From the NCBI GenBank assembly GCA_028753945.1, contig JAPNXP010000004.1, positions 3,038,001-3,102,000 of the forward strand: a stretch of DNA of 64,000 bases, written 5' to 3'. Positions 10,599 to 22,118 of this stretch are shown in pieces (within the stretch, counting starts at the first letter, position 1; each line of letters opens with the position of its first letter). The notes beneath the pieces are model-generated. The model did not search any database, was not told the DNA's origin, and saw nothing but the letters and a program-made list of their open reading frames with translations. The translations under genes were made by a program, and so were the position numbers. Source of the stretch: Hexactinellida sp. DTS-2022 (Eukaryota; Porifera; Hexactinellida).

Positions 10599-11945
10599 AT
10601 GAAGCATGGCATTAGAGGAACTGTAGAAATTTTACATAAACAAGAACATCTATATAGATTAATTATTAGTCAACTCAGGTACGATGGATTTGATGTTGCT
10701 GCGAATACAATTACTAAGGTGGTTTCTACATATAACCAACATTTACCTTGTGCTCCTTCGTCCAAACTTAGTCACCTTATTAAATTGGGTTTAGAAAAAG
10801 AAACAGAAATCGGACTTGATCCCTCTGTTTCTTCTTCTCCAGTCGATCATTTCCAAAGCTCTAATTTATCCTTATATTTTGATCCATCTTCTTGGCTTGA
10901 TTTAGAAGTTACCAGCGATGATCAAATATCTTCGGGACCTGTATCACAGCATGAAACTTCCTTTATTACAGTCCATAAAGGGCCTGCAACTGTTGCCGCC
11001 TTCAGTTTTGATGGACAAATTGCTGCATCTGCTTCAGCGGATACTTCAATTAAGGTTTTAGATGTAGACCGCATGCTTAATAAATTTCCAGGCGCTTCTT
11101 CAAGTGGAATCAACTCTCAACAAGATCTTCATCCTGTAATTAGGACACTCTATGACCACACAAGCACTATAAACACTTTGGATTTCCATCCAAGACTTGC
11201 AGTTCTTGCTTCAGGTGGTCAAGATATGTTCGTTAAGATGTTTGATTATTCTAAACCAGCGACCAAGAAAGCTTTTAAATCAATTCAGGAGCCATGGCCT
11301 ATTCATTGTGTAAGATTTCATCCTGGAGGTGATTTTTTATTGGTTTCAACATTTCATCCTATAATTCGACTGTACGATATTCGGACATTGGAATGTTTTG
11401 TTTCTTCAAGTGCAAATGACCACCATGCTGGACCTGTAAACGAGATATGTTGGTCTAGTGATGCGAAAATGTATGCCAGTACTAGTGATGATGGTACAAT
11501 TAAACTATGGGACGGCGTTTCTGCAAGGTGTATCAATACTTTCAAAAATGCACATGGTGGAGCTGAAGTATCTTCTATTCAATTTTCAAAAAATAGCAAA
11601 TATTTACTTAGTGGTGGTCGAGATGGTGCTGCAAACCTTTGGGAATTGAACACTGGGAGAATATTAAATCATTATAGCGGCTGTACTCCATCTAAACGAG
11701 CCATTTCGAAAGCTATTTTTAACCACAAAGAAGATTATATATTAATGAGCGATGAGAAACATCATGAAATATGTTGTTGGAATTCAAGGAATGCTGTACA
11801 ATTAGATTCGTTGCGTACAGGGCATAATAATATTGTTAGATATCTTATTCATAGTCCTGTTACATCAGCATTTCTAACTTGTTCTGAGGACAACAGAGTT
11901 CGATGTTGGTACCAAAAAGAACCATTTATTTCTGCAACTATGTAA
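10599..11945 (+). CDS. CSTF1: Cleavage stimulation factor subunit 1 (CstF-50), WD40 protein
   Basis: CstF-50 is the WD40 subunit of the CstF complex, which binds the GU-rich downstream element of pre-mRNA in the nucleus and promotes 3'-end cleavage before polyadenylation. The 448-residue product starts at the ATG at 10599. The N-terminal segment YRLIISQLRYDG and CAPSSKLSHLIKLGLE match the family dimerisation domain. Seven-blade WD40 repeats follow, with hallmark strings such as HPVIRTLYDHTSTINTLDFHP, CINTFKNAHGGAEVSSIQF and GHNNIVRYLIHSP. Length is close to the usual 430 or so residues. The frame stays open a little upstream, but without an ATG. TTTTCTTTATTTAG at 10565-10578 looks like a 3' splice site, so a 5' UTR exon probably lies upstream. 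The coding region itself has no intron, unlike many animal orthologues. No frameshifts are seen and the gene looks functional. Confidence 0.95.
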   Translation: MKHGIRGTVEILHKQEHLYRLIISQLRYDGFDVAANTITKVVSTYNQHLPCAPSSKLSHLIKLGLEKETEIGLDPSVSSSPVDHFQSSNLSLYFDPSSWLDLEVTSDDQISSGPVSQHETSFITVHKGPATVAAFSFDGQIAASASADTSIKVLDVDRMLNKFPGASSSGINSQQDLHPVIRTLYDHTSTINTLDFHPRLAVLASGGQDMFVKMFDYSKPATKKAFKSIQEPWPIHCVRFHPGGDFLLVSTFHPIIRLYDIRTLECFVSSSANDHHAGPVNEICWSSDAKMYASTSDDGTIKLWDGVSARCINTFKNAHGGAEVSSIQFSKNSKYLLSGGRDGAANLWELNTGRILNHYSGCTPSKRAISKAIFNHKEDYILMSDEKHHEICCWNSRNAVQLDSLRTGHNNIVRYLIHSPVTSAFLTCSEDNRVRCWYQKEPFISATM

Positions 11946-13350
11946 ATTATGTATTGACTCTTTATGGTAATAATGACATCTTTATGTTACTGACGACGAA
12001 AAATCTAAAATTATAAGTGTGCAGACAGCATTTTCTCTTTGAGGTACTATTAATTAATTAATTCACTCGCGGATTCCCTGGAATGTGAAACTGAAACTGA
12101 AAGTTAGTTGAATTTCAATTGAAAGTGAAAATGGGGTTTTTCTATTTATACCTTTGACCCCAATTAATCCGGATGTTTAATCAACCACCCCACAAAAATA
12201 TAGTGCATCTCTAAAACATGCTGTCGACACAGCTGTAATTTTAGTTGTTTACCGTGCTGACTACTATGTAGTGAAATCACAGCCATTATTGTTTTTTTTT
12301 CTGCGCCCTGGCCACAGTTTTATAGATTAGGCTATGTAACTTGGTATGTAGGTGCGGAGTGGCAGTCTAATTAACACGTAGGGTCACTAATTTTGACCAA
12401 ACTATTTTAAGACCTATTTAAACTAATTAAAAAGAGATTAACTTACAACTGGTATTCTGACACATATGCTGAAACGAATTCGCATTTCCAAATTTTTAAT
12501 ATGAATATTTATTATTGTTGTTTACAAAGTAGGTAAACTAATTGAAGGAAATTCAAAATGAACCTAAAGGGTAGCTTTCAACGCGTATTATAGGAAGAAA
12601 ACTACTGCGAGACGAGATTTTTGGACTTGGTAGAAAAAGGAAATTTAGAATTTAAAAAATACGGGGAAAAATTAGTGAATTAAAAAATGACTGAAAAAAG
12701 AACAAGAAATAGTCAGGAAAACTAGAAATAAGTGAAAGAGACCGGATAAACTAAGTAAGTCCAAATATCCGGTTCTGGTCCAAATATCCCGTCAGGTCCA
12801 AATATCCGTTTAATTCTATTTGTTCATTATTGATTATGATATTCCCTTTGGCCCCATTTTAATATACAAGTCATTATCCTGTTCAGGTTCAAATATCCTG
12901 TTCAGGTCCAAATATCCCGTTTAATTTCCTTTTCCCCCCTTTATCCCCTTCCTTATTATAAATTATTTTATATTCATATTTTCAAATCTCTTTATTATAA
13001 ATTTTCACTCATTTTACACTCGCACACTTATACATGTTACACTACACTTTGTTATTGTTGATCTCTACTCTAATAATTTCTCCAATTCTTTTCTTTTGCT
13101 CTTTCTGCTTTAGGTTGCTTTTGTCCTAAAATTTTATTATTTAGATTTGTTTTCATATAATATTTTTTGTTATTTCCCTTATCGCATCAAATGCATTTAT
13201 CAAATGACTCCCCCCCCCCCCCCCCCCCCGATTTGCCTATATTATTGCTGCATGTAGTCCGCAACTACATGCAGTCTGGATTCGATGTAGCTATGAACGT
13301 AGACGCAGCTATTCTAGATTTCGTCGATTGATTATTCTAGTGTTCCCTGT
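11946..13350. other. CSTF1 3' flank and repeat fragments
   Basis: About 12085-12150 (GTTGAATTTCAATTGAAA core) matches 60960-61015 upstream of NUP98. About 12300-12390 (CCTGGCCACAGTTTTATAG) is a diverged match to 22140-22200. Short units of GGTCCAAATATCCCGT repeat at 12752-12925 and reappear near 20788-20825. A run of about 20 C lies at 13210-13229. No gene is recognised. Confidence 0.5.
12500..12575 (-). repeat. Inverted-repeat partner of 9845-9920, right of CSTF1
   Basis: Reverse complement of the sequence left of CSTF1, with several mismatches and small gaps. Confidence 0.5.
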
Positions 13351-13965
13351 TAATAAGGCTTCCTGTCCCTGAGATTTAGGCCACAGGACCCCTCACAAAA
13401 GAACTCTGTGAGAAAACAATATTGAACTCAAATCAGGCGAATTGTATACATCATAGCTCTATTTTTTTAAATGCTTTGATTTCAAGTTGATTTGAGCCTA
13501 TACTAACTTAGTACATACTATTGCACATTGCGTGACAGACTCCCTTAGTTGAATTCATATTTACCTTCAATACTACGAGTGTGACTAGTTGGAATTTTTT
13601 GATTATCATGGAATTACTCAAGCATTCCTATTGGTTTCAAAGTTTATATCGCTAATCGAAGTCTGTCACGCATTGTATACTAATATGAACTAAATTAGTA
13701 TAGGCTCAAATCAACTCGTTTCAAAAAGTAGAGCTATGATGCATACAAATCGCCTTATTTTCAATTATTGTTTTCTCATAGAAGCATTTTGGTTCTAATT
13801 ACACAATAATTGCTGAAATTCGAAAAGTAGGATAGCTAGAGACAAGCTCTCTGTTACAATAAAATAGCTAATATTTTAAATTTGATTTATCAATATTAAA
13901 CAGAATTCTTTTGTTAGGGGTCCTGTAGCCTAAATCTCAGGGATAGGAAACCTTAATTTTATCAG
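13350..13965. mobile_element. Foldback element, arms of about 190 bp
   Basis: The left arm begins AAGGCTTCCTGTCCCTGAGA and includes the string GAGCCTATACTAACTTAGTA. The right arm is its imperfect reverse complement, ending CTCAGGGATAGGAAACCTT. The arms are about 13355-13545 and 13660-13960, around a loop of about 115 bp. It is non-coding; the superfamily is not clear. Confidence 0.65.
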
Positions 13966-14306
13966 GTTATTTAAACTACACTGTATGCCTGCGTGATTGA
14001 TTTGTTTGAAAATTTGTTTGAAAAAAAAATGGACTTTTATTGTTCTCTGAATTGTCAATTTGTGGCAGTATTGCTTTAAACAAGTTTTCTTACGATTCTG
14101 CTGCTAAGCTTTCGAGAAAAACTACTGCTGGCCGTATTTTCCCCGTTTTATGATTGAAGAACACTATTTTTGCATGCGAATCCTGTTCCCGGGAATTTGC
14201 AACTTCGTTTTCTTTTATTCCTAGTACGACGCCGCTCCTCTGTACACTTCGAAATATCACTTCCCCTATTAACGCTGATCTATAATTATTATAATCTTGT
14301 TTCCCA

Positions 14307-14698
14307 CAAGGCTGGATTCGGTTAACCGTTGCTGACATCGGTTAACGGTTAGAGATTTTATTAACCAGTTAGCCGGTCTGTTGAATTACAGCTGGGTTAT
14401 TGGGAAATTAATGTATAACGTATTAAATTTTTTTGAATTTTATCAGAATACGTAGTCCTAAATCCATTTCTCATCACCACTTAATAAATTTTATTGGACA
14501 ACATTGATTTAAATTACCTAAAGCACGAAATGTATCAGTTAATATACTTATGCAGTTATACTTTATACACCTGAATCTTATTCTGTAGTATAATCAAATT
14601 TTTATAAAGGATTTATTGTATCGAGTAGGATGGGCGGTTAACCGTGGCGAGAAATCGAATTCTAACCGTTGCCTCATCGGTTAGCCAACCCCACCCTT
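14307..14698. mobile_element. 392-bp hAT-like element with GGTTAACCG ends
   Basis: The left end CAAGGCTGGATTCGGTTAAC and the right end CGGTTAGCCAACCCCACCC are imperfect inverted repeats. GTTTCCCA flanks both sides exactly (14299-14306 and 14699-14706). The interior repeats the motif CATCGGTTA. Confidence 0.6.
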
Positions 14699-15200
14699 GT
14701 TTCCCAATTTTCGTTGATGATTGAAACAGAGTTATTCCCCTTAATAAATTTTCTCAGACATTGCTTTATAAATATCTCTCAATTCTCTCTATATTATCTG
14801 ACGTTTCATATTGGGTTTGCCTTCTCTTATCTATGTTTTCCCGTTTGGACATCTTTTTCAAGCCCACGTGCCATCTATATGAAGTAATTGATTGTGCACA
14901 TAAACATATATTGTATATGTGTTGTAGGCAAAATTGAGAATTGATTTCGCATACGGCTTAAAATGGGGGAAGGTTGAGGATATTTTAGACTTTGTTTCTG
15001 AATGCGGACTTGTATCGTATTATTAAATAACTTATTTCCAACTTTATGAAACTATATTAGAACTCGTTTTGTACTTGCTGTTTATATTTATTACTCAAGA
15101 CTTGTTTCAGCTTCGTACATACTTATTTATTAAACAGATTTGCAAAAGTAAATATGTTCATGCAAGGTAAATTTGATTAATATATTATTATTATTACGCA
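14699..15200. other. Intergenic, no gene recognised
   Basis: AT-rich sequence between two elements. I found no coding support. Confidence 0.35.
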
Positions 15201-15345
15201 GGGTGTTTTGCCGGAAATGGCCCCCCCTACAGATTTGGCCCGGGGGGTCCAAATCTGTAAATATCATTATGCTTTACAGAAATGGACCCCCTTTACAGAT
15301 TTGGACCCCCCCTTTTCTATAATACCGCAAAGTCATTTACTTGAG
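15200..15345 (+). repeat. C/G-tract repeat, copy 1
   Basis: The segment with CGGAAATGGCCCCCCCTACA matches 20238-20355 in opposite orientation over about 140 bp, including GGCCCGGGGGGTCCAAATCT. It is probably a terminal piece of a transposon. Confidence 0.6.
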
Positions 15346-15453
15346 TGTGTGAATACAAAATATGTCACAACCATTAGTTATTTCGTTTTAGTTCAAGATA
15401 AGTATAGGAATGTGTGTTTAATGCATACATAACATGACTAATAATATTAACTA

Positions 15454-15645
15454 CAGTAGAGCCTCTGAACAACGGACACCTTGGGACGGGACCGGAACCG
15501 TTGTCCGTTATTTAGAGGTTGTCCGCTATTTAGAGGTAGCTTTTCTATTAGACATATTCTAAATAAATAAATCCGTGCTACGAGGGTTGTCCGTTTTTTA
15601 GAGGTTGTCCGCTATTTGGAGTGTCTGTTATGGGAGGCTCCACTG
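15454..15645. mobile_element. 192-bp Tigger/pogo-like MITE with TA duplications
   Basis: It starts CAGTAGAGCCTCTGAACAAC and ends GGGAGGCTCCACTG, flanked by TA on both sides (15452-15453, 15646-15647). The internal phrase TTGTCCGTTATTTAGAGG and its variants repeat four times. Confidence 0.8.
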
Positions 15646-15655
15646 TAATAACAAG

Positions 15656-16019
15656 CAGGGTTGATAAAAATCATGATTTTTTTAAAAAAATCAAAAAAAT
15701 CCGATTTTTTTGATTTAAATCAGAATTTTGCTATTAATTGTTTTTTTGCAACCTATATGACACTGGCGTATATTATTTGGCTAATAGATTAATTACATTG
15801 TTAATGACTCATCATTAATGTAATTTGACTCATTATCAATGTATTTCTTTTCTTTTCGCAAAAAACAATAGACATAAAAAATCTGATTTAAATATAAATA
15901 ATCTGATTTAAATAAAAAAAGTCGACTTTTTTTGATTGAAATCAGACTTTTTGATTAAAATCAGATTTTTATTAATAAAAATCATTGATTTAAATCATGA
16001 TTTAAATCAAACAACCCTG
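15656..16019. mobile_element. hAT MITE family A, copy 1 (364 bp), perfect 8-bp duplication
   Basis: It starts CAGGGTTGATAAAAATCATG and ends TGATTTAAATCAAACAACCCTG-like, with CAGGGTTG/CAACCCTG termini. ATAACAAG is duplicated exactly (15648-15655, 16020-16027). The interior is full of TGATTTAAATCA palindromes. Copy 2 is at 53189-53622. Confidence 0.9.
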
Positions 16020-16092
16020 ATAACAAGTATAAGATTTTAGTTAACTAACTGTTAACACGCAGCTAAGATTTATAATCAGTATGGATACAAAC

Positions 16093-17844
16093 CATAGACT
16101 CCTTAGGATAAGGACTGGAACGTCGCGATCTCGGGGTTTTTAACTTGAGTCTGAGAGGCTCCAATTATAAAAATTGAAAAAGCATTAGGTTTCCGGTTTC
16201 CAAATGTGATTTTTGGAATATATGGGTAACTTTTGGCACCCGTCAACAATTTGAGGTTTTCACTCAAAATTTCTCACACCTCGACAAGTTATGACCTCAT
16301 TGTCACATTTCGAGGACCCTGAAAAGTCACTTAATCGCACATAATTCGCGCACTCTAAGAGATAAAAATCATGAAAATTCAATGGAACATGCACATTAAT
16401 GATGCGGACAATTTTGTCACACCAGATTGCCAATATGCTTACTCACTATCACATGATGACGTAATCACTAAATTTCACATTTTTAAATTTGACTATTTAG
16501 GCCTATTTACGCTTTATAATCAATGTTAGAAGTGCATAAACCACACACCACCCTCTATCGGTTGGTGTGTGGTTGGATTCTGCCGCGAAGCGCGCTAGTA
16601 TCTATATAGATTGATGCTACAGTATATCTATATAGATTGATGCTACAGTATATCTATATAGACTAGGGCGCCTCGCTTGCTAGGTCGCTTTGCGGCAGAA
16701 CCCACCACACACCAACCGCTTCGAGGTTGGTATGTGGTTTATGCACTTCTAACATTGATTATAAAGCGTAAATAGGCCTAAATAGTCCTAAATAGTCAAA
16801 TTTAAAAATGTGAAATTTAGTGATCACGTCATCATGTGATAATGAGTAAGGATATTGGCGATCTGGTGTGACCATAGGCGCCGAAAGTGGGGGGGTCAGG
16901 GGGGGTTACACCCTCCCTGGTTTTTGTCAGGGAGGGTTTCACCCCCCCTGGCTGAGGAATGAGTCAGGAAGGGTATACCCCTCCTGGTTGGTCAGGCAGG
17001 GTATATTAGACATATTCTTTATTGTTAAAGTAGAATTGAAAAATAATAATTCCATAAGGAGTCTTTCTATAAACATTGGGTTATTAATATATGTATACAA
17101 TTATGCACGTCAACATAATGATTTTCAGCAAACATAGCAGTGGCGAAACAGGGGGATGCGCTAGGGGGGGCGCGTCTCCCCCCCAGTAAATTGAAGGGGG
17201 GCAACATTATTTGTGCGGGTGTTACCGTTCCCTCTGGATGAAAATACAATATTCAATATAATTTAGTACAATAAAATATACGTATAATTCATTCAAAACA
17301 AATTGACATCTGTGTATCTCGCAGTCCATTTTTTCTGGGGGGCTTGCTCCCAGAACCCCCCAAGGATCGCTCGCAACACTCGCTCCGCGCCCCCAACTTT
17401 AATCTTATACTTGTAAACAATGCGACAATGCGCCATAGGAATCGTTTTTTTGACCTTTCACATTTAAATGTAAAGCTACACCCCCCCTGGCGCTGGAGAG
17501 TTTCGGCGCCTATGGGTGTGACCAAAGTGTCCGCTTCATTAATGTGCATGTTCTAATAAATTTTCAGATTTTAATCTCTTAGAGTGCGCGAATTATGTGC
17601 GATTAAGTGACTTTTCAGGGTCCTCGAAATGTGACAATGAGGTCATAACTTGTCGAGTGTGAGAAATTTTGAGTGAAAACCTCAAATTGTTGACGGGTGC
17701 CAAAAGTTACCCCTATATTCCAAAAAATCACATTTGGAAACCGGAAACCTAATGCTTTTTCAATTTTTATAATTGGAGCCTCTCAGACTCAAGTTAAAAA
17801 CCCCGAGATCGCGACGTTCCAGTCCTTATCTTAAGGAGTATATG
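16093..17844. mobile_element. Large foldback element, arms of about 540 bp, nested host
   Basis: The termini CATAGACTCCTTAGGATAAG and its imperfect complement at 17844 are flanked by ATACAAAC on both sides (16085-16092, 17845-17852). If one more base is counted the duplication is 9 bp. Left arm is about 16093-16640. The right arm is the reverse complement and is split by the hAT element at 16873-17514. The centre holds a small cruciform with CCACACACC/GGTGTGTGG and three copies of ATATCTATATAGA. It has no coding capacity. The long arms could also suit a Mutator-type element. Confidence 0.8.
16873..17514. mobile_element. hAT-like element inside the foldback, perfect ends and duplication
   Basis: It starts CATAGGCGCCGAAA and ends TTTCGGCGCCTATG, a perfect 14-bp inverted repeat. 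GGTGTGAC is duplicated exactly (16865-16872, 17515-17522). The interior contains long runs of G and C and repeated GGAGGGTTTCACC-like units. It is non-autonomous and younger than its host. Confidence 0.9.
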
Positions 17845-17852
17845 ATACAAAC

Positions 17853-19297
17853 ATATACTACGATCAATTATAGACAAAGCTAATGTTAGTATTTGGAAAA
17901 ACTCGCTTTAGCTTGGCTGTTTTATACCATAACCATAATATGTTAACATTTATCATTCAGCAATGTATATTTTTGGAATTACTAGCCCTTCGGTCTCGGT
18001 CGCTTCGCGATGGTCGGCCCTTCACACCTCAACTGACGGCCGCTGCGCGGCCTTTTATGCCATGAGCTCAATTATTTATTTGTATAAATCTGCTTGGCGT
18101 ATTAATATATATTCCCACAAAGTCATCTTTGTGGCCTTAGTTCATTCGTATCCGCGCGCCTAAAATTATGGACTATTTCAAATTATAAAATAGTAATTTA
18201 AACCTGTGGCTGGTATTATACGCAATTCATTAATTCAGTAAATTGTATTGCAAAATATTTTCCTAGCCCTAGATTTAACTTCTGCATAAAAATTAAATTA
18301 AAATTTTTAGGAAACAGCAATGCAATATCTTATTTATTAAATCACAATTTTTTTGTTTTTGTTTGTTTGTTTGTTCAGAATTTATTGAGGAACTAGTAAG
18401 AGCTACAGACTTGAAATTTGGCAGGGGGATAGGGAATACTGTATCTAGAAACAAGTTCTAATATAAGAAAGATATTCACATCTTCCCTTCCCTAAAGGTG
18501 ACAAAACTTTTAGCTTATCAAATTCGAGGGTTTTCCAGTATGGATTAGCAGCTAGCATTCAATTAGTATAAAAGGTTTTTAGTGCCTCTATCGATTGTTA
18601 AGTGCATTATAGAATGCTTATCTGAGACTGTGATTTAATTGGTCGAGAGGAAGTTCATTCACCAATCAGTTATTGTGTTCCGTCTGTCTACCCATACATT
18701 TCTAAAATTCCATTGTGTCTATTTGATTATTACCAATCAATACAATAACTTCTCCACAGCCCAAAGTTAGGGGTCCACAAAGTTGTACAGTTTGTTAGTG
18801 ATATTAATTTTCTATTTGGAGTTAGTTTATTAATATATACACGGACATGCGTTATTATCTAGAAAACTGTCAGTTCTAATTAGCATAAATATTCAACAGT
18901 ACAGGCGCTGATTAGTATTTCCCAATTTATTTTTCTGTCCTTATACGTATATACCTATGGGGCTATGGCTAGGGTCCACGGATATAGAAAGCTTAGGGGA
19001 GCACAGCCCTACTCTGAAACAATAGCATTGCTGTTACGTGGGTCACTAGCGGTCACCTAAATATTTCCCATATGATTCCCGTAATATAATCAATTTGTGC
19101 TTTTGAATTTAAGTAATGCTCAAGGGGGTTCGTGTTACAACCCGTCCTTTTTATTACAAAATGACAAAAAGCGTGATGTAGGGAGGGGGTATATAATTTT
19201 TCGTCATTTTCGTTCCATAATCGAAAGTTTTTTTTAGGATCCTAGATTCAGTAAGTCTATTGGAGTATGTAATTAAATACAACCGACCGACGGACCG
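17853..19297. other. Intergenic, no gene recognised
   Basis: It contains a CG-rich patch at 17990-18060 with TCGGTCGCTTCGCGATGG. The rest is AT-rich with no convincing coding frame or element ends. Confidence 0.35.
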
Positions 19298-19762
19298 AGA
19301 CCTACGTTATAAAAAGGCCTGTTCACTAGTGTTAAATTTTGGACCATGGATGTCGTTTAAGTCCATTGATTCTTTTACAATAAATGTTATAGTCAGAGAT
19401 AATTAACCAAGTAGTAATCCAGAACAAAAAATATGAATGCCTTGCTACCCTTGCAGTCGGTTCATGTCGAAAATTCTCGAAAAATAAAGAAAGTTAAACC
19501 CAATTAGTTGTTATTGTTCTTCAAATGTTTATTTGCTAAAAAATTATATTCACTTTCATGTTTTCTTTAATATTTTGTACTATTGCAACATTCATTTACT
19601 TCAAATGTGCTTGGTATTAAGCCCAATAATATTTTACTTCTTCTGGATTACTACTTGGTTAATTATCTCTGACTATAACATTTATTGTAAAAGAATCAAT
19701 GGACTTAAACGACATCCATGGTCAAAATTTTAACACTAGTGAATTATTATAACGTAGGTCAC
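19298..19762. mobile_element. Foldback element, arms of about 125 bp
   Basis: CCTACGTTATAA at 19303 onward through GTAGTAATCCAG near 19420 is the reverse complement of 19641-19762. The 220-bp loop is AT-rich. No clear target duplication was found. Confidence 0.65.
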
Positions 19763-20237
19763 GAACCGACATTTAATTTGAAAAGGCATGTGTTTTGAAA
19801 TACAAGCGAGGGCCGCAGACCCGAGTGGAAGTTGTAAGAACGCGCGTAACGCGGACGAGCAGTTTGTATTTTTTAATGTGACAAAATTTTGTGTCCACTG
19901 AATCAAAATTGTAAGAGCTCAGAAATATTATTCGTTCCTACATGACTTTAGGATCCCATAATCGGTATACATGTGTCTCATTTTATGTTGTTTTGTCATC
20001 TAAATTGTGGGCGAATCGGATAAAAACTGAAAGAGTTTTCCCAAATATGTGCCCTGCATGCAATTTTTCAGATCTCTAGAGCATATGCTCTTTCCTATTA
20101 ATTCTGGACAAACACACAAACAAAGGACAGTTGTGTTTTCAATATAGAGATAGATAGATAGATAGATACGTCATTCAACTTTGTTACTGTAACAATGTTG
20201 CACAATGTAGGTTTGGTTTGGTGCAATTTAGTTGAAT

Positions 20238-20355
20238 CTAAATGACTTTGCAGTATTATAGAAAAGGGGGGTCCATTTCTGTAAAGCAAAATGATATTTT
20301 TGCAGATTTGGACCCCCCGGGCCAAATCTGTAGGGGGGGCCATTTCCGGCAAAAC
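20238..20355 (-). repeat. C/G-tract repeat, copy 2 (inverted)
   Basis: Reverse-orientation match to 15200-15345. The flanks differ. Confidence 0.6.
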
Positions 20356-20651
20356 AAGGGGCTCATACTATACGAGTTCTACTATATTTAAAAAGAGAAG
20401 TTAATCTAGGGTAAGTTATTAAATGGATAATCGAATGGGACATACCTATGGACCCTCTATTCTATGTCACTGTAAATATCGAGGGAGAACAAGGTTTTGA
20501 GCTTTTGGTGTAGCAACAGCGTGAATGAAGAATAATATGTGAGATATACATCTGTGCTGCTCGCAGTTAATTTTGTTGGTCTGTTGCCATGTTGCAAAAT
20601 ATTTGTTTAAGTTTTTTTACAAGCGAATCTTTTTCCCTTTTATTATATACG

Positions 20652-20767
20652 GGAAGACATACTCATTGCAAACCCATTCAAGATATTTCTCGGGAAGACA
20701 TATTCATTGCAAACCCATTCAAGATATTTCTGAGACATATTCATTGCAAACCCATTCAACATATTTC
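20652..20767. repeat. Short tandem repeat, three units of about 34-43 bp
   Basis: CATTGCAAACCCATTCAA and its flanks repeat three times in a row. The right side continues into ATATCCCGTCAGGTCC, related to 12752-12925. Confidence 0.7.
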
Positions 20768-21028
20768 TCTTTCTCTACATTATTTCAAATATCCCGTCAG
20801 GTCCAAATTTCCCGTTCTGGTCCAATATTTATTTATACGAGTGATATTTTTAGGAGGGTAATTCCACGAAACGGCCCTTAATTCTGTTACGTACTAGTTT
20901 CTAAAACGAACGAACAAAGTTTGCATCCTTTTTGAGAGAGTAATCCGTCGCGAAGCGACGGAGACCAAGGGCTTGTAGTTTATAAATGGCTTGAAATATA
21001 TAAAGCTAGAATTACTTAGTAGTATCGG

Positions 21029-21715
21029 CAGGGTTGGGGCCGATTACGATTACAATCGTAATCGATTGTAATCGATTACACATTTCGCTATAATCTGATC
21101 GTAATCGTAATCAGATGATTCTATTCGAATATTCATTCGAAATGATTGAACGAATATTAGATTGAAACGGAGATTCGTTGACTAATTTTGGACAACAACA
21201 AGACTTTTGTATAGCTTAGAGATATCGTAAATCTAAATTCCCACTTAAACTAGCTGAATACTAGCTAACTTGTGTCCAATACACATTGTAACTATTATTA
21301 TACCATTGTAACATGTTGAAAAACCTATTTTCCAATGTATTTTGTCTCTAGAAATTGATTTAATGCTTAGTCATCCAAACGAACGAATATTCGAATATTC
21401 GTTCGTTTCGTTCGTTACATTTCGAATATTCGTTTCAGCCCTAATAATATATACAGTAACAGTTAGTTTATTGAAATTGACACTTTTCCTTATTGTTAGT
21501 ACTCTCAGTTTCGAATTTATCAGACTTATCCAGACCGCATTTAGTATACATTTTGGGTTGTTTTCATAATCGTAATCATATACAAGTTTATAGTAATTGT
21601 AATCATAATCGCTTAAAATTTTTAGATCGTAATCGTAATCATAATCATAATCGTTTAAAAAATATAGATTGGAATCGTAATCGTAATCATCTGAAAGTAA
21701 TCGGCCCCAACCCTG
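21029..21715. mobile_element. 687-bp hAT-like element with CAGGGTTGGGGCCGATTAC ends
   Basis: The right end is GTAATCGGCCCCAACCCTG, a 19-bp inverted repeat. Flanks AGTATCGG and AGTAATGG match in six of eight bases. The interior is made of CGATTACAATCG-like and CGAATATTCG-like palindromes and may hold a smaller nested element at about 21110-21445. Confidence 0.75.
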
Positions 21716-21917
21716 AGTAATGGAGACCTTAACTTATTATTGTCATATATGAATGTTTTACTAGTACTACCATGAACAATAATTCCCTGGGGGTGCCTAA
21801 AAGTGGATAAGTGCACCAGGTGGGCCCAGATTGAATTCAAGATCCAGCTACGCCGCTGCTTATAGGTAAACAAGGATGCTAATTTCGAATTTCGCTTTCA
21901 TGTATTTCTAATATGAT

Positions 21918-22118
21918 TATTACTGTGCCGACTATAATATAGTATAGTGGCCCAGTATTGAAATCACTGCCTTTATTATTATTACTGTGCCGACTATACT
22001 TCAGTATAGTGGCCCAGTATTGAAATGACTGTCTTTAATATTTTATTTATTTATTTTTACTGTGCCGACTATACTTTAGTATAGTGGCCCAGTATTGAAA
22101 TCACTGCCTTTATTACTT
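21918..22118. repeat. Three tandem units with a CTATACT/AGTATAG hairpin
   Basis: TACTGTGCCGACTATACTTY and AGTATAGTGGCCCAGTATTG recur three times, about 60-80 bp apart. Each unit has a perfect short stem around a variable centre. Confidence 0.75.

Noticed and set aside
14090-14338. 82-codon minus-strand frame
   Set aside because: Its start lies within the transposon at 14307-14698 and no motif is visible; it may be an old exon but I cannot support it.
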